The position numbers were made by a program, and so were the translations under genes. The notes under the pieces were generated by a model. It was not told the origin of the DNA. It did not search any database and saw nothing but the letters and a program-made list of their open reading frames with translations. A stretch of 64,000 nucleotides of DNA from Portunus trituberculatus (lineage: Eukaryota > Arthropoda > Malacostraca > Decapoda > Portunidae). Shown here one piece after another: positions 1 to 10,255 of the stretch (position 1 is the stretch's first letter; each line of letters starts with the position of its first letter). The DNA is taken from NCBI RefSeq assembly GCF_017591435.1, contig NC_059255.1:1-64000 (forward strand), read 5' to 3'.

Positions 1-300
1 TTCTCGCCTCGTTCTGTGAATAATTCCAGCTTCACTGAGAGTAAAAGACTTCCTGGTCTTCTTAGCAACGCTAGGTGACATTGCAGGCTTTGGGTAAGTT
101 GAGCGAGGAAGATGAACGTTAACGCTGTTATTGTTTTGAATAGGGGAGGAGTGGGCGTTGTCCACAAGAGGCGCTGATGTTTCAAAAGCCTGTTGGCTTA
201 TGATATGGCAGGGCTTTCAAACTTGGAAAAAATTACCTGGATAAAACTTCGTTAAAGCGAGTTTGGTGTTTGTTAAGAGACATCGTCACCAAACAGATAC
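1..300 (-). pseudogene. Tigger/pogo-like transposase 5' fragment, inverted copy
   Basis: Read on the minus strand, positions about 90 to 1 give KPAMSPSVAKKTRKSF followed by GIIHRT. This parallels the N-terminal stretch on the plus strand at 708-822 (RPATSPIVA, then RKSLTHKVKLDIIHRRE). That kind of basic segment leading into a helix-turn-helix is typical of CENP-B-like transposases of the Tigger/pogo group (family knowledge). Positions about 143-300 match 575-690 in inverted orientation and would be the element's upstream non-coding part. The start codon is missing because of a small deletion near 85-95, and the window edge cuts off the rest. It is non-functional. Confidence 0.55.
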
Positions 301-830
301 CGTGTCATGGGTACCTTATCTGAACACAAGTGAGTGTATTTGGGATTGATTTCCTGCTGGCCAAGTTATTACTGTGGTTGGCATTCCCAAGTAAGGCAAG
401 AGCTCCATTTATCAACCTTAGGCAGATGGTAAAAATGAAACCTTCGTTATAACAAAATTTTGTTGTGGAAGTTGCCGGGGTTGCCTGTACATGCAATCCC
501 CGCTAAAACCATTCATTAACAAAATTTCATAACCGAACATTTCCTTTTACTACCATCTGCTCGTATAAAAACCAAACCCAACAAAATTTTATCCAGGTAA
601 TTTTTCCAAGTTTGAAAGCCCCCGATCACCAAGCTGACAGGTTTTTGAATACCAACGCCTCTTGGACAACACGCCCGGCAACACCAGCTCATCATCTCAT
701 GCTCAACATGCCACCAAAACGCCCTGCAACCAGCCCTATTGTCGCCTAGCATTGAAGAAACCAGGAAGTCTCTTACTCACAAAGTGAAGCTGGATATTAT
801 TCACAGAAGAGAGAAAGAAAACTAATAGCA
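1..830. repeat. Head-to-head inverted repeat of two transposon 5' ends
   Basis: Three nested blocks pair in inverted orientation: 1-90 with about 740-825, 143-260 with about 575-690, and 423-465 with 518-560. The arms are diverged by substitutions and small indels. About 150 bp on the left (roughly 262-422) has no partner. The apex at 477-501 is a near-perfect palindrome centred on TGTACA (GGGGTTGC...GCAATCCCC). The arms carry the same transposase N-terminus, so this is either two elements inserted head to head or a foldback derivative. Confidence 0.7.
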
Positions 831-1000
831 TTGCTCCCATGGCTTGACTCCATCTACTGTCTCTACTATTTTCAAGTAGCAGACTCTATTAAGAAGGCTG
901 GTGAGACTTCCTTGCAAGCTAAAAGAACCACCGAACTCATGACCTGCAATGGATAAATGGAAAGCCTTGTGGAAATGTGGTACATAAGTTTTGTATGTGG
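708..1000 (+). pseudogene. Tigger/pogo-like transposase N-terminal fragment
   Basis: An ATG at 708 opens MPPKRPATSPIVA. After a frameshift the reading resumes at 763 with RKSLTHKVKLDIIHRREKEN. It continues at 838 with HGLTPSTVSTIFK and then at about 882 with DSIKKAGETSLQAKRTTELM. The order of basic N-terminus, first helix (VKLDIIHRRE), recognition helix (GLTPSTVSTIFK) and KxAGE-like linker is that of the CENP-B N-terminal DNA-binding domain in Tigger/pogo transposases. Stops and at least two frameshifts interrupt it. No DDE catalytic region is seen downstream. It is a truncated, dead copy. Confidence 0.65.
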
Positions 1001-1554
1001 TACAATGATGTCCCTTTGTTTCATTCCACAGGTTGCGGCTAGTGTCTTTCCTGTTCCACTCTCCTTCCCTTCATAAATTTAAGATCATCAACATTATAAA
1101 GTTACTTACATACATACATTAGTGTACATTATAATGACTTAGTCTTAAATTAAACTGCTTAAATGTTTAACTTCATAATTTTCTTTCATTAAATGTTTTA
1201 CTGTACTATGATCACTCTTTGTTTACTCTCAATGGAACTTCAAGTCAGGGTTAAACTTTTATAATTGGTTTTAAAAAAACAACAATTTTTAGGAACAACC
1301 CTTCGTTAAGCAGTGGTTGCCTGTGTTAAATAAACTTTTCCTCAATATTAAAAGTTTGACTAAAGACGTTTGAGTATTTAGTCTCCATTATTGTGGTAGA
1401 CATTTAACGGCAATACTAAAAATACAACAAAAGATATAGTCACAAACCTCCATCAGAGAATGATGGGCAGAGTAGCACTTCTTGTTCTTGAGGTTGTTTT
1501 ACAATTCTTAAAATTCACGGTATTTACATAGTTACATTTAGGCATCTGGGAGCA
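1001..1554. other. No gene recognised (AT-rich spacer)
   Basis: This stretch is AT-rich with no ORF of note and no recognisable protein fragment. It may include decayed 3' sequence of the Tigger-like element to its left, but no terminal repeat could be placed. Confidence 0.5.
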
Positions 1555-2245
1555 ATTGACCAAATATTCAAGATAACCTGTTTCCAAGAGAGTTGTGAAA
1601 ATTCTGATTAGTGCAGTTATTGGTTCACCAACACCACAATGAAAATCTCAGTAAAGACCTTCAACATTTTGAAAATGTCCATGTCCTGGATCTTGATGTG
1701 TGGGGTGATGTTTTATCATGTCCTTATAAAAAATAGTGATTTAAAAGCCAGATAAACTACATAAGCAAATCCTTTGATGATGTGTGCAGTATTTTGATTT
1801 ATGTAACTATTATCTTTTAAAATAAAAATAAAATTTTTACCAATTTCATTTTAAGTCTTATGTGCCTGCTATTGAGGATGGGGTACAGAAGATGGTGACT
1901 CCATCTTGGCTGTACCCCTGGCCCTTGGAAATCAATAGCTTTAGCAGATATCTGTACCTGTTAAAAACAAACTTGTAATAATTACTTACAGTAAGCCCCG
2001 CCTTGGCAAATTAAAGTCTAAAACTACTGCCAAATTGAATTTCACCAAACACAGTTTTTATACCTTAAATTGCTTAAAATGCTTCAATCAGTCTTTGGTC
2101 ATTCAGAAGTCCCTCTTCCCCAAAATACCATCTTTCGAGTTGAAATAAAATCTTTGCCTTCAATTTTAACACATGTACAAAATGGATTAAAAACAATAAA
2201 AAAGCTAATAAACATGATATAAATAAATAAAGGCTGTCACCCCAT
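1555..2245. repeat. Left arm of a large imperfect inverted duplication
   Basis: Read in reverse complement, three segments match the right arm in nested order: about 1555-1790 with 4315-4555, 1850-2000 with 4115-4260, and 2077-2240 with 3130-3310. Identity is clear but imperfect, with indels. This arm carries the counterpart of the last about 30 codons of the ORF at 3922-4248, and here that frame is broken. It lacks about 700 bp that the right arm has between 3310 and 4115. Confidence 0.75.
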
Positions 2246-3127
2246 CTTTTCTTTTTCGCCCAGTTTCCTTACCACAAGATATTGTTTATTATTTTTTTTC
2301 AGTATCAAGCTTTTCAGTATTTAGGTTGATATTCTTCAAAACAAGGTTCAATGCATAAAGCTACATCACACCAACAGTAATCCAAGTGTTCCATTTTTTG
2401 GTCAACGGGCAGGAGGGTGGGGGACTAACCCATGTCTGAATGGCAGGAAACTTGCTGATATATACTAGACACTTCAAAGAACATAAATACTGAAGCTGGG
2501 GAATTTTAAAAAGGAAAAGGAACATTTTTATTAACCCATTTAAGAAAGACCCCGCATTACGGGTAGACTTTTTCAACTATACTACCAGCCCAAGCCTTTT
2601 TACTGAAGAGGTCAGCCTCTGGGGTCAGTCTTAAATCAATAAACCGAATTTAAATTTCCAACAGTTAAAAAATGGAATTTTGGTGACCCAATTGGGAGGT
2701 AAATCATTGCTGACCTCACGGGTTGAGGTCACCAAACAACTCAGGGAGAATTAATTTGACAATAGATGAGGGTTAATCAACAACAAATCAAAACCGATTG
2801 CCAAGAACATTGATTAAACATGAAGTAAGCCCTCACACTGGGAATCTCAGTTTCAAATTCACTTTTTGGCGGTAGGGTGGACCACTGAGTGCACGCGGGA
2901 TTTGATTTAAACCAGTTTGGCGGGCCCCATGCCCCGTGACATCAGACCTCTAAACCTATCAGAACGCAGGAGAGTCCCTTTCAGCCATTTTGTTTGAGCT
3001 ACCTCTTTTCTGGTGGGAACAAATTCTGGTGATTTACTGCCAACATTTCCCTCCACACAACAGGTGGTACTGGATGGGGTAAGGACAATGGTGGTCGGAA
3101 GGACAAAGTGAGTGAGGAAATGGAAAA
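2246..3127. other. Spacer between inverted arms; no gene identified
   Basis: This is the unpaired centre of the inverted duplication. About 2860-3085 is more GC-rich than its surroundings and ends in GATGGGGTAAGGAC, which looks like a 5' splice donor. It could be a promoter or first exon of the inverted-duplicated locus, but no ORF or known motif confirms this. Confidence 0.3.
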
Positions 3128-4555
3128 ACAGTTACAGCCTTTACATCATGTCTTATTAGCCATTTATTGTTTATTGGTCTGTTTTGTACATGTTTATAAT
3201 ATGTGAAGGCAAAACTTTATTTCAACTTGAAAGATGGTATTTTAGGGGTCGGGAACTTGGCAATGACCAAAGACATTGAAGTATTTTTGGGCAATTTTAT
3301 AGTATAAAGAACCTGCTTAGAAATTCACATTTAAGTTTCAACCTGCGATCTGGATCCCACTATCCAAATTGCTACTATAGAGCTAAAGCATATTCAGAAC
3401 ACTGCGTGGTGATCCTAATCCTGTTAGGCAGCAGCACTTAAGGCAGCCCCTATTTTCCGTTGTCTTCAAATTTCCACTGTTTTTTTTTTCTGTCAACACT
3501 TTCCGGTCTTGAGCCAGACAGAACACACTGTTTTCCTGTAGCATCAATTTTTGTCAAATTAAGATCTATGGTTTCTAACTAACTTTATATAATAAAATTT
3601 TTTTCTTGCTAATTGAATGATCCTATAAATCAAGTTAATAAAATCTTGATAAGTAGATGTAAATATATTTGATATATATTGTATATATATTTTGTTCCAC
3701 CTAGCAGAAAAAATTTCAGTTGTTTGTTTAATTTTCTGTGAGACCCAAGGCAGAACCCAAAAAATGGCCAAGATGAGCTTTGTTTTATGAGTGGACAAAG
3801 CTGTCTGAAGAGTTTCTAAAAAGCATTAAAAAAAATGAAAAAAATAGCAGGCAGGTTGGAGGTGAAGGCATTTTTTTTGTTGACAAAACTGACAAAGGTT
3901 GATAAAAAGTACTAGTGTGGTTTGTCAGTGTACATCCCACCATCCCTTATACTGCTTATGTACCATTTTTTTCCAGATTATACATTTAATGGCTTTATTC
4001 ATTGTATTCACCCATTTGGATTATGTACATTTTCTTTCTCAATTTATAAAGGGTTAGAGGAAATTCAATCCAGATATTTCACATATCCGCAGGGGCGGCT
4101 ATGGATACCAGGTGAACTGTTTAATTTGGTCACTTACGTTTATTACAAGTTTGTTTTAAATAAATATACTGCTAAAGCTGTTGAACTTTCCAACCAGATG
4201 TATGGTGACAGCACAGATGGAGTCACACCATCTTCCACTCCTCAATAGACATATAAGACTTAAAATGTAAATTGGTAAAAATTTTTTTATTTTCCAAAAG
4301 ATAATAGTTAAAAATTACCACATCATAAAGGATTTGCTTATGTAGTTTATCTGGCTTTTTAAATCACTATTTTTCTTAGGAGGTGATAACTCCCTGTGAA
4401 CATCAAGATCCAGGACATCAAGGACATTTTCATGAAATGTTGAAGGTCTTACTGAGATTGGGTTCATTTGGTGTTGGTGAAAATGGCAATCACTAATCAG
4501 AATTTTCACAACTTTGGTAAAGGCTGTTTATCTTGAATATGTGGTCAAAAACTTT
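3128..4555. repeat. Right arm of a large imperfect inverted duplication
   Basis: This arm pairs with 1555-2245 in inverted orientation. The best-conserved part is 4315-4555, including a stretch around GTGAAAATTCTGATTAG (on its minus strand). It contains an extra block of about 700 bp (3310-4115) and the only open version of the ORF at 3922-4248. Its outer end meets a Jockey-type RT fragment. Confidence 0.75.
3922..4248 (+). CDS. Uncharacterised ORF or terminal exon (108 codons)
   Basis: I do not recognise this protein. The frame is open for 108 codons and ends TAG at 4248. A pyrimidine-rich tract ending in CCAG at about 3972-3976 would be a plausible splice acceptor, so the real coding part may begin there rather than at the ATG. 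The product is aromatic and hydrophobic (IHCIHPFGLCTFSFSIY, then LFNLVTYVYYKFVLNKYTAK). It ends in a polar tail (QMYGDSTDGVTPSSTPQ), as a membrane protein C-terminus might. The inverted copy at about 1860-1960 keeps the same tail region with a frameshift. It may be a duplicated gene exon, a repeat-encoded ORF or chance. Confidence 0.3.
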   Translation: MSVYIPPSLILLMYHFFPDYTFNGFIHCIHPFGLCTFSFSIYKGLEEIQSRYFTYPQGRLWIPGELFNLVTYVYYKFVLNKYTAKAVELSNQMYGDSTDGVTPSSTPQ

Positions 4556-4880
4556 AGACAAGCAAGACATTAAAGCTAATGGACAATTTTGGATTGGAAT
4601 GGTCAGTCATGAATGTAGGCAAACTTCCAGCAAGAAGGAAAGGTGGAATTTAGACAATTAAGAGTTTGGACAGTTACAAGCATGGAGGTGCAGTTTTTGA
4701 GAACAATAGGGAATCCCATCAGGTCCATAAGTCTTCCAAGGGTTTAGGCCAGTTAGGGCATGGAAAACATCATTGTGAAGAATTTCAATTGAAGGCATGA
4801 AGTAGTGAGGAAGAACAAATCCAGAATCATCCAAAATAGAGTTATTGGCAAATGTGAGAGAAGAGTTCAGCTTAACCCTT
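4545..4880 (-). pseudogene. Jockey-like non-LTR retrotransposon RT fragment
   Basis: The minus-strand translation from about 4870 gives FANNSILDDSGFVLP, EILHNDVFHALTGLNP and WKTYGPDGIP. Frameshifted pieces follow, including STFPSC-like and LALMSCLSKVFD (about 4575-4540). The GPDGIP motif and the downstream ALxSCLSKxFD match the N-terminal fingers and palm entry of Jockey-clade reverse transcriptases (family knowledge). Only about 110 codons survive, and the palm motifs with the catalytic aspartates are absent. The fragment abuts the outer edge of the inverted duplication. Confidence 0.75.
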
Positions 4881-4997
4881 CGCCAGATGAAAAAGCCCAC
4901 CATATATTGGTATCAAGGGAGGAAGTTTGTCCTTGCGTTTGGTATTATGCTGCTATTTTTTAGTCACATATCCCGAGGAAAGTGGATGCTTCTCTTG

Positions 4998-5020
4998 GAG
5001 AGAGAGAGAGAGAGAGAGAG
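4998..5020. repeat. (GA)n microsatellite
   Basis: An uninterrupted GA run of about 11 units, followed by purine-rich sequence that links it to the second GA tract. Confidence 0.95.
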
Positions 5021-5091
5021 GAGAAAGAAACAACTTATTTTAGAAAGGGGGAAGAAGGAAAAGGGGAGGGGGGAGGGAGGGAAAGGAGAGA

Positions 5092-5093
<2 letters not shown>

Positions 5094-5128
<35 letters not shown>
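5094..5128. repeat. (GA)n microsatellite
   Basis: A second uninterrupted GA run of about 17 units, preceded by an imperfect GGA/GAA-rich stretch (5040-5093). The open frames across this block are products of the simple repeat. Confidence 0.95.
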
Positions 5129-5129
<1 letters not shown>

Positions 5130-5943
5130 AAGTCTATGCCATTGGGTAATTTTGACAAAGGACAAGCTTATCTTTAGTGATTGGTGGAGACAAGGATGGG
5201 GAGGAGCACTAGGATTTCAAAGACAACTTGTGTTGGTATAACACACTATACGGGACAACTGAACTGGAAAGCTCAGAAAGAAATATCCCATATGCTATGG
5301 GGTTCATCGCCCTTAGGCATCACTGTATTGAAGGGGTTAAGAGACAGATCTGATGGGTGGTATCAGGATGAAATAAAAGGGATGGAAGTAAAGTTATTGA
5401 GATGTTTTGGCCAGGCCATAAGTCTCAAGGGAGTTGGATTTAAAAGATTTTGACATTTTCTATTAATGGGATGTATGGCGTTGAAGAACCTTTATGATTC
5501 CAGTCAAAATATAAAGTCCATGAGATTCAGGTTATCTCAAATACATTTTGTGGGTAATCTTTCAATCATATAGTGCAAGAACATGTTTAAACAAAGATTT
5601 GGAATGTTTAGATTGAGAAAATAGGAATGCACCTTCATGCCAAAACCACCTCTTTTGCTTCAGCACAGATGGGTCTCTGACAAGGAAACCCTAATTATTC
5701 CAGGGCAGTACCCCTCAGGTAACAGGCAAAGGTGAAACAAGAGGTTTTTGAAGGATCCTGAGGAGGGATTGGAAAAAACAAGAACAAAACAGATATGAGG
5801 TTGTGATTGTAGGAGCTCAATGGAGAAGTTAAACAGCTTAAGAAGAATTTGAGATAAGGAAAAGGTCAAGAATGGGGCATATCTCTTAGACAATCAGGAA
5901 ATGTTGCATCAGTTGCTCAGGTCATGGAGGATAATTGTTGAAG
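5130..5943. other. No gene recognised; unassigned minus-strand open frame 5660-5893
   Basis: The minus strand has a 77-codon open frame at 5660-5893 (includes FSLSQILLKLFNFSIELLQS and GYCPGIIRVSLSETHLC). Patchy open segments continue to about 5200. It reads more like decayed coding sequence than random AT-rich DNA, and it lies on the same strand as the Jockey fragment. I could not match it to a known domain. It may be another part of a retroelement. Confidence 0.3.
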
Positions 5944-6443
5944 NNNNNNNNNNNNNNNNNNNNNNNNNNNNNNNNNNNNNNNNNNNNNNNNNNNNNNNNN
6001 NNNNNNNNNNNNNNNNNNNNNNNNNNNNNNNNNNNNNNNNNNNNNNNNNNNNNNNNNNNNNNNNNNNNNNNNNNNNNNNNNNNNNNNNNNNNNNNNNNNN
6101 NNNNNNNNNNNNNNNNNNNNNNNNNNNNNNNNNNNNNNNNNNNNNNNNNNNNNNNNNNNNNNNNNNNNNNNNNNNNNNNNNNNNNNNNNNNNNNNNNNNN
6201 NNNNNNNNNNNNNNNNNNNNNNNNNNNNNNNNNNNNNNNNNNNNNNNNNNNNNNNNNNNNNNNNNNNNNNNNNNNNNNNNNNNNNNNNNNNNNNNNNNNN
6301 NNNNNNNNNNNNNNNNNNNNNNNNNNNNNNNNNNNNNNNNNNNNNNNNNNNNNNNNNNNNNNNNNNNNNNNNNNNNNNNNNNNNNNNNNNNNNNNNNNNN
6401 NNNNNNNNNNNNNNNNNNNNNNNNNNNNNNNNNNNNNNNNNNN
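5944..6443. other. Assembly gap (500 N)
   Basis: Exactly 500 Ns, so probably a placeholder of unknown true size. It removes the 3' end of the LINE to its right. Confidence 0.99.
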
Positions 6444-9050
6444 CCTATCCATTTTTCCATGCCAATCATCACTCTGTATATTGCTATCAGGTCTCCCCTT
6501 TCTCTTCTGTTTTCCAGGGTTGGAAGTTGCATTCTTTTCAGTCTGTCTTCATAAGTCAAATCTCTTAAGTCAGGCACCATTTTCGTTGCAGCCCTCTGTA
6601 CTTTCTCTAGTTTCCTTATGTGTTTCTTTAAGTTCGGAGCCCACTGTATTGTTGCATATTCAAGCCTCGGTCTTATCATTGCAGTAATTATTTTCTTCAT
6701 CATTTCTTCATCTAGATATCTGACGCCACTCTTATGTTCCTCAATAAGTTCAATACTTCTCCAATTATTTTGTTTATATGTCTCTCTGGCGATAGGTCAT
6801 TGGTAATTGTCACCCCAAGGTCTTTTCTTCATGACTGGTTTTATGTCTTCATTTCCTATCTTGTACATACTCCTGATTCTTCTTTCACTCTTGCCAAACT
6901 CTATTTTCTTGCATTTTGTCGTGTTGAACTCCATTTGCCATGTACAGCTCCATTTCCATATTCTGTCCAAGTCTTCCTGGAGTAGTTCGCAATCTTTGTC
7001 ACATCTCACTTTTCTTAACAATTTTGCATCGTCTGCAAATAGGCTCACATAACTGGACACCCCATCCACCATGTCATTTATGTAGACTGCGAACATTACT
7101 GGTGCCAACACTGATCCTGTGGAACTCCACTCTCCACCAATCCCCATTCTGATGGTCTGTCCTTAATTATTGTTCTCATTTCTCTTCCTACCAAAAGTCT
7201 TCCATCCATTTTAGTAAACTGCCATGCACTCCTCCTACCATTTCAAGTTTCCAGATCAGTCTCTGGTGTGGTACCTTATCAAAGGCCTTTTTTAAATCCA
7301 GATATATTCCATCAGCCCAACCATCTCTTTCCTGTATTACATCTATCACCCTCGAATAGTAACATATCAGGTTTGTCGTGCATGAACGCCCTTTCCTAAA
7401 ACCAAATTGACACTCACAAAGTATGTCATTTTCTCCAAGAAGTCTGTCCATCTAGTCTTCACCACCCTCTCACACATCTTAGCTACCACACTTGTAAGTG
7501 ACACTGGTCTATAGTTCAATGGGTCTCTCTTGTTACCTGATTTATAGATTGGGACAATGTTAGCTCTTTTCCAGTCTTGGGGCACTACACCTTCCCTTAA
7601 TGAGGCATCAATTACTTCACAAACTTTTTCTGCCAATTGCTCCTGCATTCTCTTAAAATCCATCCTGATACCCCATCAGGTCCCACAGCTTTTCTCACTT
7701 CTAAACTCCCCATCATGTTCTTGATCTCCTCCACAGTTACTTGAAACTCCTTCATAATCCCTTTCTGTTCCATTACCAGTGGTTTGTCAAAAGCAGTCTC
7801 CTTTGTGAATACCTTCCGAAAGCATCCATTCATAGCCTCTGCCATTTCCTGGGATCTTCACTGCATACTCCATTTACTTCTAAACTTTCAATACTTTCTC
7901 TATTTTTGATGTTGTTGTTCACATGTCTGTAAAAAGCCTTGGTTGGTCTTTACATTTATCAATTATATCCTTTTCTTGTTTCTTTCTTTCTTCTCTTCTA
8001 ATCAACACATATTCATTTCTTGCTCTTTTGTAACTTTCCACTGCTTAATCCGTCTTTTCCTTCTCCACCTCTTCCATGCATCCTCTTTTCTTGTTCTAGC
8101 CTTTTCACATCTATCGTTAAACCAGTCCTGCTTTCCAACTTCTCTATGTTGTCTTATTGGTACAAATTTTTCTCACCTTCTTTGTATATTTTTATAAATT
8201 CCTTCCACTTTTCATTTGCTCCTTAGCACTCTTGAATTTCATCAATTTGTCTCTTGAAAGAATTTCTTTAGGTTTCCAAAATCTGTCTTGGCATAATTCC
8301 ATCTTCCACTTTATATTCTTCATTTCTTCTAGATTTCTCTTCGTCTATCACCTTGAACTCCAAAACTGCATGATCACTCTTTGCTAAAGGGCACTCCACC
8401 CTCATCTCCTCAATGACCATTGGCTCTGTACTAAAGACCAAGTCCAGTCTTGACGATGCTCCCTCTCCTCCAAACCTAGTATCTTCTTTGACCCACTGAG
8501 TTAACACATTTTCCATTGCCAGTGTCAATAGTGTATTTCCCCATGTTGTCTCTGATCCTTCCATTGACCAGTCCTCCCAACACACCTCTTTACAATTAAA
8601 ATCTCCCATCATTATAGTTCGTTCACAGCCACCCAACATTTCTTCCAGACATGTTCCTGTATCACTTATCATTTCTTCATATTCCTGTACTGACCATGCA
8701 TTTGTCTTAGGTGGTACGTACACCACTATGTAGTGCCTCTTTTTCCTTCATTAGTTTCTGCTCTGATCTTTAGCACTTCTGCCTTTCCCATACCTTTTTC
8801 ACTTGATCCACCTTTATATCTTTTTAACCAGCAACATCACTCCTCCTCCCATCTTACCTACTCTATTTCTTTTCCAAACGTTATATTTCCTTCTCCAACC
8901 TTCATCAGGTCTTCTCCCTCTCTCAGTTTTGTTTCAGTAAGACCCACAATATCTGGGTTCTTGTCCCTCAAGTAATCGTTGAGTTCTAAAATCCCGATAT
9001 CACTCCATTTATGTTGGAATACATTACATTTCGCTCATATGTAAGTTTCT
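6444..9050 (-). pseudogene. LINE ORF2 remnant: endonuclease and reverse transcriptase
   Basis: Endonuclease: NVMYSNINGVI (about 9040), LNDYLRDKNPDIVGLTETKL (about 8930-8985), GGGVMLLVKK, VVYVPPKTNAW (about 8720), MMGDFNCKEVCWEDW (about 8565-8610), SRLDLVFS (about 8440) and KSDHAVLEF (about 8370). These are the APE-type nicking enzyme motifs. Reverse transcriptase: AVGPDGVSGWILR (about 7680), NYRPVSLTSVVAKMCERVVK (about 7500), FGFRKGRSC, YLDLKKAFDKVPH (about 7270-7305), QGSVLAPVMF, FADDAKLL (FADD at 7028-7039, the catalytic motif C) and a thumb region LEYATIQWAPNLKKH (about 6640). Relative to copy 2, one C is missing near 7115, which shifts the frame inside the VPQGS motif. Further frameshifts occur throughout. 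Confidence 0.85.
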
Positions 9051-9089
9051 TTAGTCCTTTCTTGCTGTACTTTTCTGGGTTATGAACCA

Positions 9090-9977
9090 CTTCCTCAGTC
9101 TCATATCCAAGATTCTCCAGAAAAACTCTTTCTTCTCTTCTTCTGTCCTCTCTTCATTTTTTCAAAGCCTCCTTTCTCAACTCATTTAACATTTCTCTTT
9201 CCTTTTCACCGAGATCTCTTCTCAACCAAATCTTCCTTGTTGTTTCCTGCTGGGCTAGCCTCCATGACTTCTCCACCAATTCATCTACATCCTTTTGTGA
9301 CTTAAGTTTGATTCTTATTGGCCTCATACCTTCTCTTGTGAACTTTCCAATTCTATGGAAGTCCTCTATTTCTTGTACTAGGTCTTTTCCTCCTCTTGCA
9401 CCACATTAATGATATTATTTATCACCTTTTTATGTTTTCTCTCTCTCCATTTTACTCGGTGTCTTATCCTCCTCCACACCAAATATCACCACACATCTCT
9501 TTTTGTCTACAGTTTCCCTCACCAATGTCTCATTTGACTTAATAACCTTCACCACTTTCTCAGCTATCTTCTCTTCTATGATCTGTTGATCTATAATTTC
9601 AACAAGGCCCAAAGTTTTCTCCCCTGACTCTTTGATTTCCTTTTCCAGACTTGCAACTTTGTAATTTACCTCCTTTCTTTCCACTTCCTGACTTTTTCCA
9701 TTCAGCCTGCTTCTCCATCACTTTTCCTAGAGATTCTCCACATTTTCGCAATTCACTTTAATTAGCTTAACTTCCTCTTTCAGTGCTGCATTTTCCTTCT
9801 TCATATCGGCACAGTCTCTCTTTACATTGTCATAACTCGTTTCCAGGCCCTCATACTTTTCAAACAGTTTTCAATTTTACCTTCTAACTCCAGAATTTTC
9901 TTCACATAAGTGCTCTTCTCCATTATTCCTTGAAACCCTGTGAAGTCTGATTCCTCTTTCGAGTTCACGGCCGCCAT
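9090..9977 (-). pseudogene. LINE ORF1 remnant (coiled-coil, nucleic-acid-binding protein)
   Basis: The probable start is the ATG at 9977 (MAAVNSKEESDFTG), chosen because the frame upstream is untranslated leader without similarity. The first half is Lys/Glu-rich with heptad-like spacing (YVKKILELEGKIENCLK; VASLEKEIKESG), consistent with a coiled coil. The second half has KKRCVVIFGVEEDKTPSKME, VQEIEDFHRIGKFTREGM, RPIRIKLKSQKDVDELVEKS and RKIWLRRDLGEKEREMLNEL. This resembles the ORF1 C-terminal region of arthropod CR1/L2-like elements. ORF1 proteins bind element RNA and assist reverse transcription. Frameshifts near 9700-9830 and 9400-9430 break it. Confidence 0.7.
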
Positions 9978-10197
9978 GTTGCGCAGACGTAAACAAACCA
10001 GCTGATGGCTCAAACGCAGGCTACAGTTTATATTTACCTTCACTGGACATTATTTTGCTAATCAACAGTTAACATGACTATATGGAGACGGGACAAACAT
10101 TACCAGCTCCTTTCCCACCTTGGTTACTCTTAGGTAACTGTAGAATTATAGATGATTGCTCTGGAGCTCAGCGACCACCTCCGCCATCGACGATGTC

Positions 10198-10199
<2 letters not shown>

Positions 10200-10253
<54 letters not shown>
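10200..10253. repeat. (TG)n microsatellite
   Basis: About 27 uninterrupted GT units. It lies exactly between the 5' end of LINE copy 1 and the left (RT) end of LINE copy 2. Confidence 0.95.

Positions 10254-10255
<2 letters not shown>

Larger units (their letters stand above)
6444..10199 (-). mobile_element. CR1/L2-like two-ORF LINE, copy 1, decayed
   Basis: Read 10199 to 6444 on the minus strand, the order is a 5' untranslated region (about 9978-10199), ORF1 (coiled coil and nucleic-acid-binding region), then ORF2 with AP-type endonuclease and reverse transcriptase. This is the layout of a non-LTR retrotransposon of the CR1/L2 group. Coverage from 5'UTR to the RT thumb suggests a nearly complete insertion whose 3' end lies in the gap at 5944-6443. 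Several frameshifts and stops make it non-functional. The 5' end abuts a long (TG)n tract. Confidence 0.85.

Noticed and set aside
4845..5177. Open frames over the GA tracts (Arg/Glu-rich or Ser/Leu-rich)
   Set aside because: Their composition is dictated by the dinucleotide repeat, so they are not genes.
5901..6703. Long open frames crossing the N gaps (also at 11313-12057, 21357-21954, 31189-31840, 38388-39080, 63146-63730)
   Set aside because: Most codons are unknown bases, so no coding claim can be made. The real part at 6444-6703 is the LINE RT thumb, already annotated.
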